A model generated the notes under the pieces. That model was not told where the DNA came from, searched no databases, and saw only the letters and a list, made by a program, of their open reading frames with translations. 15,557 nt of DNA, taken from assembly GCA_964528155.1 (NCBI GenBank), contig CAZGRL010000083.1, positions 1 through 15,557 of the forward strand, written 5' to 3'. Numbering within the stretch: position 1 is the stretch's first letter; each line of letters starts with the position of its first letter. This stretch comes from G001797105 sp964528155 (GTDB lineage: Bacteria; Chloroflexota; Anaerolineae; Anaerolineales; E44-bin32). Shown piece by piece: positions 7,803-15,500 of this stretch. The position numbers and the translations under genes were made by a program.

Positions 7803-8909
7803 ATGGCGGCACCGCGCGTCCGGGCCGACTACGATGGCCTGGCCAAGGTTACTCAGTCCTTCTCCCGCCAGGCGGCGGAGACCGAGAAGACGATCCAGTC
7901 GGTTCAGCGCTGCATGCAGACCCTCCAGTCGGGAGATTGGGTTGGGCAGGGAGCCAGAACGTTTTACGCGGAGATGGAGCAGGAAGTCATTCCATCGCTC
8001 AGGCGGCTTGCTTCAGCACTGACGCAGGCGGAACGAGTCACACGACAGGTCAGCCAGATCATGAAACAGGCGGAGGAGGAAGCCGCAAGCTACTTTCAGA
8101 TTGCGTTCGTCGGCGGCGCAATCTCGACACTTGCCGGCGCAGCCGCGGCCGTCGCGGGAGCCTCGGCCCAGGCCGGCAGTGCCGCTGGAACCGCGCCTGA
8201 TTGGCAATCGAACAAACACTTGGTTAGAGATCCCTACGGGTTATTCAGCGACAGCTACATGCGTAGGTTGATCGGGCTGCACGTTCGAGGGGCGGGGGGT
8301 GAACTGCAGGGAGCGATGAACGACTTGCTCAGCAACCCCGAGGGAGCTCAATTGGATGAGGCTCTGCATCGGGTGGCGCAACTGCGGGGGCGGCCTTTCG
8401 AGGAGATCAACGCCGAATACCACAAGTTCATAGCTAACCGCGCGCAGCGCGATCTGGCGGATGCCCCGAAACCGCCGGAAACTTCTTGGGCACATCCCTG
8501 GTTCTTCGGCTCCAACACGAACCTGCGCTACGGCCAGGTGGTGGGCGACGCCTTCGGCATCGACCCCGTGTTTGGGGCGATGTTGAATCCAACCGGAGGC
8601 CTGGTCGGTCCGGACAACGTCTCGCTTCCAGGGGATAGCACTGCCGTCGGCTATCACGGCATTGTGCACGACGCCGCAGGCTATCTCCACACTTATCACG
8701 GGGCAGGTCCCGGCTACAACTACCTCGGGCTCGAAGATCGGGACACCTCCTCCCCGCTTACTGGACAGCGGGCGGGCATCCACTATTGGCGAGAGACCCT
8801 TGGAGGGGTCGATCCACTTAGCTACAGGGCTGAAGAGATCATGGAAGGATTTGTCCCGGCCTGGGACGCGGCCAACTGGGTGATCGACCAGGCCAAAGGG
8901 ATCTTCTAA
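7803..8909 (+). CDS. WXG100-domain secreted protein with distinct C-terminal domain (candidate effector 2)
   Basis: A 368-residue protein without a Sec signal. The WXG100-like head (1-99, W46-V-G48) has 62 of 99 residues identical to the protein from 6107 in an ungapped hand alignment. After an Ala/Gly-rich segment (about 104-130), the C-terminal part (about 133-368) is a compact, unrelated domain rich in Trp, Tyr and His. It includes LNPTGGLVGPDN (261-272), then YHGIVHDAAGYLHTYHG (284-300) and GPGYNYLG. The clustered His/Asp (H285, H289, D290, H296, H299) looks like a catalytic or metal site. HD followed by a nearby GY recalls the HD-Y of secreted phospholipase A2, but spacing and context do not match well enough to assign it. 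ATG 7803 follows GAGAGGGA; the longer frame from 7767 overlaps the preceding gene. A type VII toxin or cell-surface enzyme is inferred. Confidence 0.75.
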   Translation: MAAPRVRADYDGLAKVTQSFSRQAAETEKTIQSVQRCMQTLQSGDWVGQGARTFYAEMEQEVIPSLRRLASALTQAERVTRQVSQIMKQAEEEAASYFQIAFVGGAISTLAGAAAAVAGASAQAGSAAGTAPDWQSNKHLVRDPYGLFSDSYMRRLIGLHVRGAGGELQGAMNDLLSNPEGAQLDEALHRVAQLRGRPFEEINAEYHKFIANRAQRDLADAPKPPETSWAHPWFFGSNTNLRYGQVVGDAFGIDPVFGAMLNPTGGLVGPDNVSLPGDSTAVGYHGIVHDAAGYLHTYHGAGPGYNYLGLEDRDTSSPLTGQRAGIHYWRETLGGVDPLSYRAEEIMEGFVPAWDAANWVIDQAKGIF

Positions 8910-8920
8910 AGGGACCCGGC

Positions 8921-9754
8921 GTGACCACCGTCGTGCTCTCGCCGGAGGAGTTCGCCTATCTGCTTGCCGTGGTTCACGCGCCGTTCCTCGTGGGCGTGAG
9001 CGACGCACGTCTCTTCCCGCAAGGCGGCAAAACGCGCAAGTCGGTCTACGAGAAGGGCAGGGCGCTCCTCGAAACCAACGGTTGGCTCAAGGCGCTCGAG
9101 GATGCTCCGGGTGAGTATGAATTCGACGCGGGTTTGATGGAGATGGTTGCCAGCGTGGCCGATCCGGACTTCGTCATCGGCGTGCTACGTAGAGGTACAG
9201 ACGGGAAGTACGTCGGGATTCTGGACTACCTGGCGGGCAATCTGATCGTTGAGATCACACTCGACGTTCACGGAGGCTACCGACTGGGGACGGTACCCGA
9301 GCGGGCGGAGCTGTTCAGAAGGATCGGCTTGATCTTGCGATTGACGACGCCGGACGTCTGGGGGCAGTTCGAGTTGGATGAGCCAGTGTTCAAAGATGTC
9401 TTATCCTTCTCACAGAACGGCGAAGCAGAACGTGCGAAGGATCTTCTGACTTCCCGGCAGGTCAGCTCGGCGACAGCCGAGTCTTTCCTGAAGGCGCTGT
9501 CCGATCCGACGGGCGGCATGGTTGTCAGCCTGCGTCCCGGGCGTGCCGGAGGATCAGAAACAGGGCGCAAGGCCACGGTCTACGGCGGATTTGGTGCGGC
9601 CTGGATTGTCCAGAAGAGAGCCAGGGATTCGGTTGAGATGGAAATCACCAGTTGCGATGCGCGCAGGTTGGAAATGCTGGTTACATCCTGGCTAGGGGAG
9701 CTTGCGAACTCGCCTGCCACCGTGATTCGGCAACCCGCGCCAGGATCGAGGTAG
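8921..9754 (+). CDS. EspG-like chaperone or cognate partner of effector 2
   Basis: A 277-residue paralogue of the product of 7006, with no signal peptide or TM helix. Shared blocks are LSPEEFAYLLAVVHAPFLVG near the N-terminus, a helical KGRALLETNGWL unit, an AESFLKALSDPTGGM segment and a C-terminal SCDARRLEMLVTSWLGEL. It has a longer tail ending RQPAPGSR. The GTG start at 8921 lies 11 bases after the effector stop with AGGGA six bases upstream, so it should be co-translated with effector 2. The divergence from the first copy is much greater than that between the two effector heads. This fits partners that have adapted to different effector tails, or an older duplication with recent exchange of the heads. 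Chaperone function is inferred from position and general resemblance to EspG-type proteins; immunity is the alternative. Confidence 0.65.
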   Translation: MTTVVLSPEEFAYLLAVVHAPFLVGVSDARLFPQGGKTRKSVYEKGRALLETNGWLKALEDAPGEYEFDAGLMEMVASVADPDFVIGVLRRGTDGKYVGILDYLAGNLIVEITLDVHGGYRLGTVPERAELFRRIGLILRLTTPDVWGQFELDEPVFKDVLSFSQNGEAERAKDLLTSRQVSSATAESFLKALSDPTGGMVVSLRPGRAGGSETGRKATVYGGFGAAWIVQKRARDSVEMEITSCDARRLEMLVTSWLGELANSPATVIRQPAPGSR

Positions 9755-9821
9755 TGTTGGGGGGCGCTGCTCAGAGCGACGCAGGTTCAGTTCCAGGTTT
9801 TCCCCAGGTGGGAACGTGCCC

Positions 9822-9827
9822 TACAAT
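9822..9827 (+). promoter_or_regulatory. Possible -10 (TACAAT) before the second vWA-FHA gene
   Basis: TACAAT lies 24 bases before ATG 9852 in the 97-bp gap after the second cassette. The -35 position (about 9799-9804, TTTCCC) is poor. If used, it gives a very short leader. Read-through from the cassettes is equally possible because no terminator is seen in the gap. Confidence 0.25.
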
Positions 9828-9851
9828 CAACTGGGTGAGGATGGGAATACT

Positions 9852-11813
9852 ATGCTGAAACAATATGTGAGACTGGCGGCGATCCTGATTCTGGGAATGT
9901 CGGCTCTCAGCCCGCCGCCCGTGGCCCAGGCTCAGGCTGGGACAACCTTCTTCGTGACCGACGTCGATTCAAGCGCGTTCCCCGTTGTGACCTTCTCGTT
10001 GCGAGCGACGGACCTGAACAACAAGGCCGTCGGAGGACTCAATGCCTCAAATGTCTCAGTCTACGAGAACGCTGAAGAGGTGTCCGACCTTCAGGTGACG
10101 CCGCACACTGACGGTCCGATCGCTTTGATCTTCGTGATCGATCAAGGGCACTTTTCCAACTACACCTCCTTCACACTGAACAACACACGACTTGCCATCA
10201 CAACCCTTGTAAGCGGGGGGTACTTCGTCGACGGAAGGGATACCGTCCAGATCCTCGGACGTCAGAACGTCAACAGTGATCAAACGGTGGAGTTGTTGCC
10301 GCCGACGTCGACGGCCACAGATTTGACGACATGGGCGGCGAATTTCAACTTTGATCGTGGTAGCGGCGCGACAAAGGGCCTGTTGGGCATCGAGGATGCA
10401 ATCGATCAGATGTCCCAGATCGTTCCCATTGCCGGGAGTCGCACGGCTGCCGTCATTTACTTCGGTCGCTACATCGAAGATCCAAGCCCGCAAGTGGCTG
10501 TCTCTGCCGCGCAGAACACCGCCACCGCGGCTCGCCGCGACAACATTTCGATCTACACTCTGCAAACCGATCCAAACAAATCCCGCAGCGACGCTCTCCA
10601 GGTCCTGGCCGAGAGCAGTGGCGGCCAGTATGCCGCGCTGGATCGCAGGGGCTTCACGAGCGCGGTCTCATCGGTGTACAACACGATCGCCGCGCAGCGG
10701 TCGTACTACACCATCTCCTATCGCAGTAGACTGGGTTCCTCCGGCGAGCGGGAAATCACGATCAACGCCACGGAGAAGCCGAGCGCTGGCGTCACCGGCT
10801 CCTTCAGCATCAATCTTGAACCAGCGACGATCACCATCAGTGAGCCGGTCGCCGGATCGACGATCCGACGCGAAGCGCAACTCGGCGAGGACAACACCCT
10901 GTCCTCCGATACGAACCGCGTCAAAGTTGTGGCGAATGTCGCCTGGCCGGACGGATTCCCGCGCAATATCGAGTCGGCCGAACTCTACGCCAATGACAAG
11001 CTCGAGGGCTCAGCTGATATCGTCCCCGGCTCGGATCAACTTGAGTTCGAGTGGGATCTATCCGACATTGTTGATGAAGGTCTGAATCCGGTGAAGCTGC
11101 AGGTCAAGGTGACCGACGAGCTGGGCCTGGAGACTTCAGCCGAGACGGGAGTAAGCGTCCAGGTCATCATCCCGGCGACTGCGACGCCGGAAGGGCCGCC
11201 CGTGGCAACCATGGCGGTCGGGGGCGTGGTGCTGTTTTGCATCCTGGGCGTGGTCGCGCTGGCGATCGTGGGCGCGGTGTACTTCTTCGTCATCCGCCGT
11301 CCCGCGCCGGCAATCAGTGAGGCCCCGGCCGTCGCACCAGAGCCTCGCAGCACAATCATGGGAGCCGACGCCTATCCCGGTCTGACTCTGGCCACCCTGA
11401 CCGTTGTGGAGGGACCGCAGGGGCTTGTGGGTGAGGCCTTTCGCATCTACATGGCCACGACTGTGATCGGTCGCAATCCTTCGGCGACCGACATCACTTT
11501 CTACCCGGATGAGGAAAGCTCCGTCAGCCGGATGCATTGCACGATCCAGATGGGCGAGGACGGCTCGTTCCGCCTGACCGACAACGCGTCGAGCGCGGGT
11601 ACGCGCCTCAACGGAAGGCGGATTCAGCCCAATGAGCCTGTCGTCCTGGCCGACGGCGATGAGATCGTATTGGGGGACCTCGCCCGGCGTGGGGTCAAGC
11701 TGCAGTTCAACTTGCCGTCGACGCAGTCGGCCGCGCCGCACTCCGGCAGCGCCGACGATCGAACGCACATTATCGGTGATCAGGGTTATTGGGAACCACC
11801 CAGCGATAGCTGA
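9852..11813 (+). CDS. vWA-like - transmembrane - FHA membrane protein (second copy)
   Basis: A 653-residue protein with the same plan as the product of 3643. Order: signal peptide (about 1-29, cleavage near AQAQA); a short beta domain (about 31-85) with a DLQVTPHTDGP ending typical of proteins that precede vWA; a vWA-like domain (about 88-280); an Ig-like domain (about 325-440); one TM helix (about 452-481); and a C-terminal FHA domain (about 512-622) with IGRNPS, VSRMH and RLNG. The metal site is degenerate: the usual DxSxS is FVIDQGHFS, keeping the first Asp but losing both serines, so metal-dependent binding is probably lost. This contrasts with the first copy. The FHA domain appears competent for phosphothreonine binding. 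A short hydrophilic tail follows it (623-653). ATG 9852 was chosen because it begins a classical signal peptide; GTG 9816 would add 12 unlikely residues. A bidirectional terminator follows. Confidence 0.85.
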   Translation: MLKQYVRLAAILILGMSALSPPPVAQAQAGTTFFVTDVDSSAFPVVTFSLRATDLNNKAVGGLNASNVSVYENAEEVSDLQVTPHTDGPIALIFVIDQGHFSNYTSFTLNNTRLAITTLVSGGYFVDGRDTVQILGRQNVNSDQTVELLPPTSTATDLTTWAANFNFDRGSGATKGLLGIEDAIDQMSQIVPIAGSRTAAVIYFGRYIEDPSPQVAVSAAQNTATAARRDNISIYTLQTDPNKSRSDALQVLAESSGGQYAALDRRGFTSAVSSVYNTIAAQRSYYTISYRSRLGSSGEREITINATEKPSAGVTGSFSINLEPATITISEPVAGSTIRREAQLGEDNTLSSDTNRVKVVANVAWPDGFPRNIESAELYANDKLEGSADIVPGSDQLEFEWDLSDIVDEGLNPVKLQVKVTDELGLETSAETGVSVQVIIPATATPEGPPVATMAVGGVVLFCILGVVALAIVGAVYFFVIRRPAPAISEAPAVAPEPRSTIMGADAYPGLTLATLTVVEGPQGLVGEAFRIYMATTVIGRNPSATDITFYPDEESSVSRMHCTIQMGEDGSFRLTDNASSAGTRLNGRRIQPNEPVVLADGDEIVLGDLARRGVKLQFNLPSTQSAAPHSGSADDRTHIIGDQGYWEPPSDS

Positions 11814-11843
11814 TCGTCGCCTCGCAACCGTCGACGCAATCGA

Positions 11844-11880
11844 AAACGCTCCCGGAGACTGCAAGTCTCCGGGAGCGTTT
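11844..11880. terminator. Bidirectional rho-independent terminator
   Basis: AAACGCTCCCGGAGACT (11844-11860) and AGTCTCCGGGAGCGTTT (11864-11880) form a perfect 17-bp stem with the 3-base loop GCA. T-rich tracts follow on both strands (TTTGTGTTTG on plus, TTTT on minus). It lies between the converging vWA-FHA and ubiquitin-like/FHA genes. Confidence 0.93.
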
Positions 11881-11904
11881 GTGTTTGTCGTCCCAGATGG
11901 CGTG

Positions 11905-12540
11905 TTAGCTGATGATGTGGAAGGTCAGTGAGACACGGCCCACCTGGATCAAAGAGCCGGCAGAAAGTGGATACTTGATCCCTTGTTCCAACCGCGCCCC
12001 GTCGAGATAGGTCGGATTGCGGGCCTGGATCGTCTCGAGGAAGAACGACCCGCGTTCCATCGTGACACAGGCATGATGGCGCGATACCGTCGGCAGGTCC
12101 TCGATCTCTTCCAGATCGACAGCCAGCAGTCGGTTGTTCGACGGATCGTTGTAGTCCCTTCGTCCGACGATCGCTGGCTGCCAGGCGAGATCGTATTCCG
12201 TCATGGTTCGGTCTTCGCTGAGGTAGACGCGCTGGAAGCGATCACCGAAAGGCTCGCGCATGCCGCGCTGGATGGCGTCGAGAGTCCCGGTCGACTCCAT
12301 GACGCGGGTGCAAAGTAGCAAGCTACCCTCGCCGGCGCCGGCCAGGTCGAGCGCGTTCTCGGGATTCAGGATCTCGCCGCCGTCCCCCAGCTGAAGCTGC
12401 AGATTGCCGTCGAGATTGAACTTGTCCTTGATCTCGGAGACGAAGTTGGCAACCATCAGACTGCTTCGCACATTGACTTTCTTCACGCCGATGTCATTCG
12501 CACGGATGTCTAGCGAGAGAGTCAGTCGACCCGTCGTCAT
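11905..12540 (-). CDS. Ubiquitin-like (EsaB/YukD-type) + FHA fusion protein
   Basis: A 211-residue soluble protein. The N-terminal ~78 residues have the beta-grasp rhythm (RLTLSLDIR, VRSSLMVANFVSEIKDKF, LQLQLGDGGEIL, EGSLLLCTRV) of the ubiquitin-like EsaB/YukD proteins and of the EccD N-terminal domain, both type VII components. A linker (about 85-118) leads to an FHA domain (about 120-211) with IVGRRD (G126-R127), VSRHHACV (S153, H156) and NPTYLDG (175-181), so phosphothreonine binding looks intact. In Firmicutes the FHA domains sit at the N-terminus of EssC and EsaB is separate; here FHA is joined to a ubiquitin-like unit. The gene starts 3 bases after the ATPase stop, and its ribosome-binding site (AAGGGG) lies inside the end of that gene, so the two are tightly coupled. 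A cytoplasmic regulator or adaptor of the motor is likely. The ubiquitin-like call rests on pattern only; FHA is firm. Confidence 0.78.
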   Translation of the reverse strand: MTTGRLTLSLDIRANDIGVKKVNVRSSLMVANFVSEIKDKFNLDGNLQLQLGDGGEILNPENALDLAGAGEGSLLLCTRVMESTGTLDAIQRGMREPFGDRFQRVYLSEDRTMTEYDLAWQPAIVGRRDYNDPSNNRLLAVDLEEIEDLPTVSRHHACVTMERGSFFLETIQARNPTYLDGARLEQGIKYPLSAGSLIQVGRVSLTFHIIS

Positions 12541-12543
12541 GCG

Positions 12544-15500
12544 TCACCCCTTCTTCTTTCGGGACTTCTTGGCGGGGGCGCCGTCTGTGCCCTTTTTCTT
12601 TCCTGCCGGCTTGGCCTCGGCTTCCACGGTGAGGCTGGCGAAGGTCTTTGCGTCAGGGATTTCCGCTGTCTTGAGTTGCTCGGTCATCTGGGCCTGCATC
12701 GCCATGAGCTCGGACAACTGGGCCATCGTTTCGCTCTGCTCGGGCGCAGGAGGCGACGCCGGGGCGGGTGGAGGAGCGGAAGACGGGGGCTCCTCCTCTT
12801 CATCCAACGGGACGGCCGTTTCGATGGCCTTCTCGACCGCGGCCAGGTCCTTGGCATGGTAGCTCCAGCGAGCGGACGCCGGATACGCCCTCCTGATCTC
12901 GGCGATCATCGCCGTCAGTTCATCCTCGGCCGAACGCCCGTCGTGGCCATCGACAACCGGAGCGCACATCTGAACCAGCGTGGCGTGGATCGAGCGTACA
13001 AGGAAGCCTCGACCCAGCGGGAGCTCCCCCTTGACGGAGAAGTTGCCGCGCACACCCATATAGCGCACCGCCTCCAAATCCTGCAGCACCAGCGTGTAGC
13101 GCGACGACTCAGCTCTCCGGCGCAGGTCGTCCATGCTGTTGCGCATGATCCCAAGGCTGCCGGCGATGATGAAGTGCAGATTCTTGCCTTTGCCGATCTC
13201 GCTCAACCCGCCGAGGCCCAGCCCGCTCCGGTTGAAGACTTCGGCGTCGTCGTAGTGATCGATAATCACGAAGATCGAGCGGGTCTTGTTGTCCTGAGGA
13301 GTGAACGAGCTCTTGTTCGATTTCAGCTTTGCCCGGACAGCCTCATCGAACTCCGCCTGCAGACGCTTGACCATGCTGTCAAACTGCCTGGCTGTTGACA
13401 CCGTCGCCAGCACGTGAGGCAGATCCCTCAGAGTTGCACCGTCGCCGCCTCCGTAGTTGAAGAACTGGCGCGAAGTGTCAGACGGATCGACGAGCACCAT
13501 GGCCACCTGATCGGGTGAGTAGCTGTGGGCAAGCGACAGCACCAGGGAACGAAGCGTAGTTGTCTTTCCCGTCACCGGCGGACCGACGACCAGCCAGTTT
13601 GGACCCTTCGCCTTGAACTCGATCAGAGTCGGCTCACGATCGAGATCGTTGATCCCGAGCGGGACGACAAGGTCGGCGGGTCCGACGCCGAGCGGCAACA
13701 TCACGCTATGGAGGTCGATCGCTTCTGACAGCGGCTCGACCGGCTTGGCGCGGCGCAACAGCAGACCGGGATCGGCCTCAACCATAGCGTCCCAGGCCTT
13801 CGCCATTCGATCCGAGAGCTCGCGATAGAAGTCTGTGTCGTCCCCGACGATCGGGATGGCGGTCTGGAATTCGAGCGGCTGCGGTCGCGCGCCCACCAGG
13901 TCGATGACCAGGCCCCGGCCGGGTTCGTCGTTGAAGCTCGCCCAACCCCGCCCGAGGATTGTCGTGTAGTCGGACGGATCGATCTGGGTGAACGTGATGC
14001 GTTGGCTGAGGATGCTGAAAAGCTTGTTCGGCAGATCATTGATCAAGGGGGCCGTCACGGCGAAGTACACTCCGAACGACCGACCGTCTCGGACCAGGTT
14101 GATCAAATCGAGCAGGTACCCTTCGTACGTCTCTTTGAATTCGCTGGCGTTGTCGATCAGGACCAGAACGGCCGGGAGCCGGTCTTGCGGATTGGCGGCG
14201 TTGTAGTCGGCGAGCGAGTCGTAGGCCTGGAGCTTGCGTTGCCGGTCATCGATCGTGTTTCGGACCATGCGCAGCAGCCGCTCAACGCGTTCCTCTTCGT
14301 TGACTTCGACGATGCCGCCGATGTGCGGGAGCGACTTCAGCGCCTTGAGGCCGCCGCGGCCGAAGTCAAGTGCGAAGATGTGCAGATCGGCCGGTGAGTG
14401 CGTTGCTGCCAATCCAATGGCCAGGGACTTGAGGAAGGTCGTCTTGCCTCTCCCGGCGGCGCCGAAGATGGCCAACGGATCGCTGGCCAGGTCGATCGTC
14501 AGCACGCGCTGTTCTGCCAGATAGGGATTATCGATCACCCCCATGACAGTCCGGGCCGCGAGCGCTTCGTCGGCCTGCTTCTCCGTCCAGATGGGCGTCG
14601 CATCGACGTTGTCGACCCAACGGGCGACATCGGGATGCAGGACGAGCTGCTTGGGCGAGCGGCCCTCGCCGATGTAGGTGGCGTCGATCGACTGGTTCAT
14701 CGGCAAAAGGGACGGTAGCGGATCGGGCCAGGGCTTGGTCTGCTTGGGAACACCCTGGCGTTTGGCTTCCGCCGCCAGCGCGCCGACGATCCAGTCGATC
14801 ATCAAGCCCGGCTGGTTGTCGGTGGTCAGACCGAGCGCCTCCAACATCTCATCGGCGGTGTAGACCGGCTCGGTTTCGTCGGCGATGTATTCGCCACCGG
14901 CCCAGGCGGCCTGGACTTCGGTCAAGGCTCCACCGCCAATCTGGACATAGCCGCGTCCGCCGAGAGGCGGCAAGGTGGCTGCGTCCGGCCGTTTGAGCAG
15001 TTCCTTGCTGTCGTCGGCCGTCTCCACCCGCAGACAGATCCTGAATTTCATGTTTGCCCGCATCTGATCGGTGACCATGCCGGAGGGGCGCTGCGTCGCC
15101 AGGATCAGCGTGGCGCCGAAGGCGCGGCCGAGGCGCGTGATGCTTTCGAACTGGGCCTTGTACTCGGGGTTGGCCATGATCATCTCGGCGAACTCGTCGA
15201 CGATGATGAAAAGATGCGGGAAGGTCTTGGGCAGCGGATCCTCTTCTTTGAGGCGAGGGATGACTCGCTTCCGATAGTCGACCAGGTCGCCGACGCGCCC
15301 GTCTGCCAGGAGTTTCGCCCGTCGGTCGAGCTCGGCCTTCATGGCGATGAAGATGCGCTCGACGGCGTTGCCCTGCAAATTGGTGGCGATATCGACGCAG
15401 TGGGGCAGTTTCTTGAAGGGTTCGAAGGCCGCACCGCCCTTGTAATCGACCAGCACGAAGTTGACGATGCGTGGATCGTAGCGGATGGCCATGGCGGCGA

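Noticed and set aside
6269..7979. YxxxE (Y55-E59) in both WXG100 heads as a type VII export signal
   Set aside because: The known YxxxD/E signal lies after the second helix near the C-terminus of the helical hairpin. Here it falls at the start of helix 2, so it may be coincidental helix conservation.
8658..8712. Phospholipase A2 active site in effector 2
   Set aside because: Only HD and a nearby GY match. The cysteines and spacing of known PLA2 motifs are missing, so I report an unassigned catalytic-looking site instead.
9816..9851. GTG 9816 as the start of the second vWA-FHA gene
   Set aside because: It adds 12 hydrophilic residues before a signal peptide that begins well at ATG 9852.
12676..13398. 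Plus-strand open frame opposite the ATPase gene
   Set aside because: Arg/Gly/His-rich shadow of a gene with clear Walker motifs; no ribosome-binding site and no recognisable fold.
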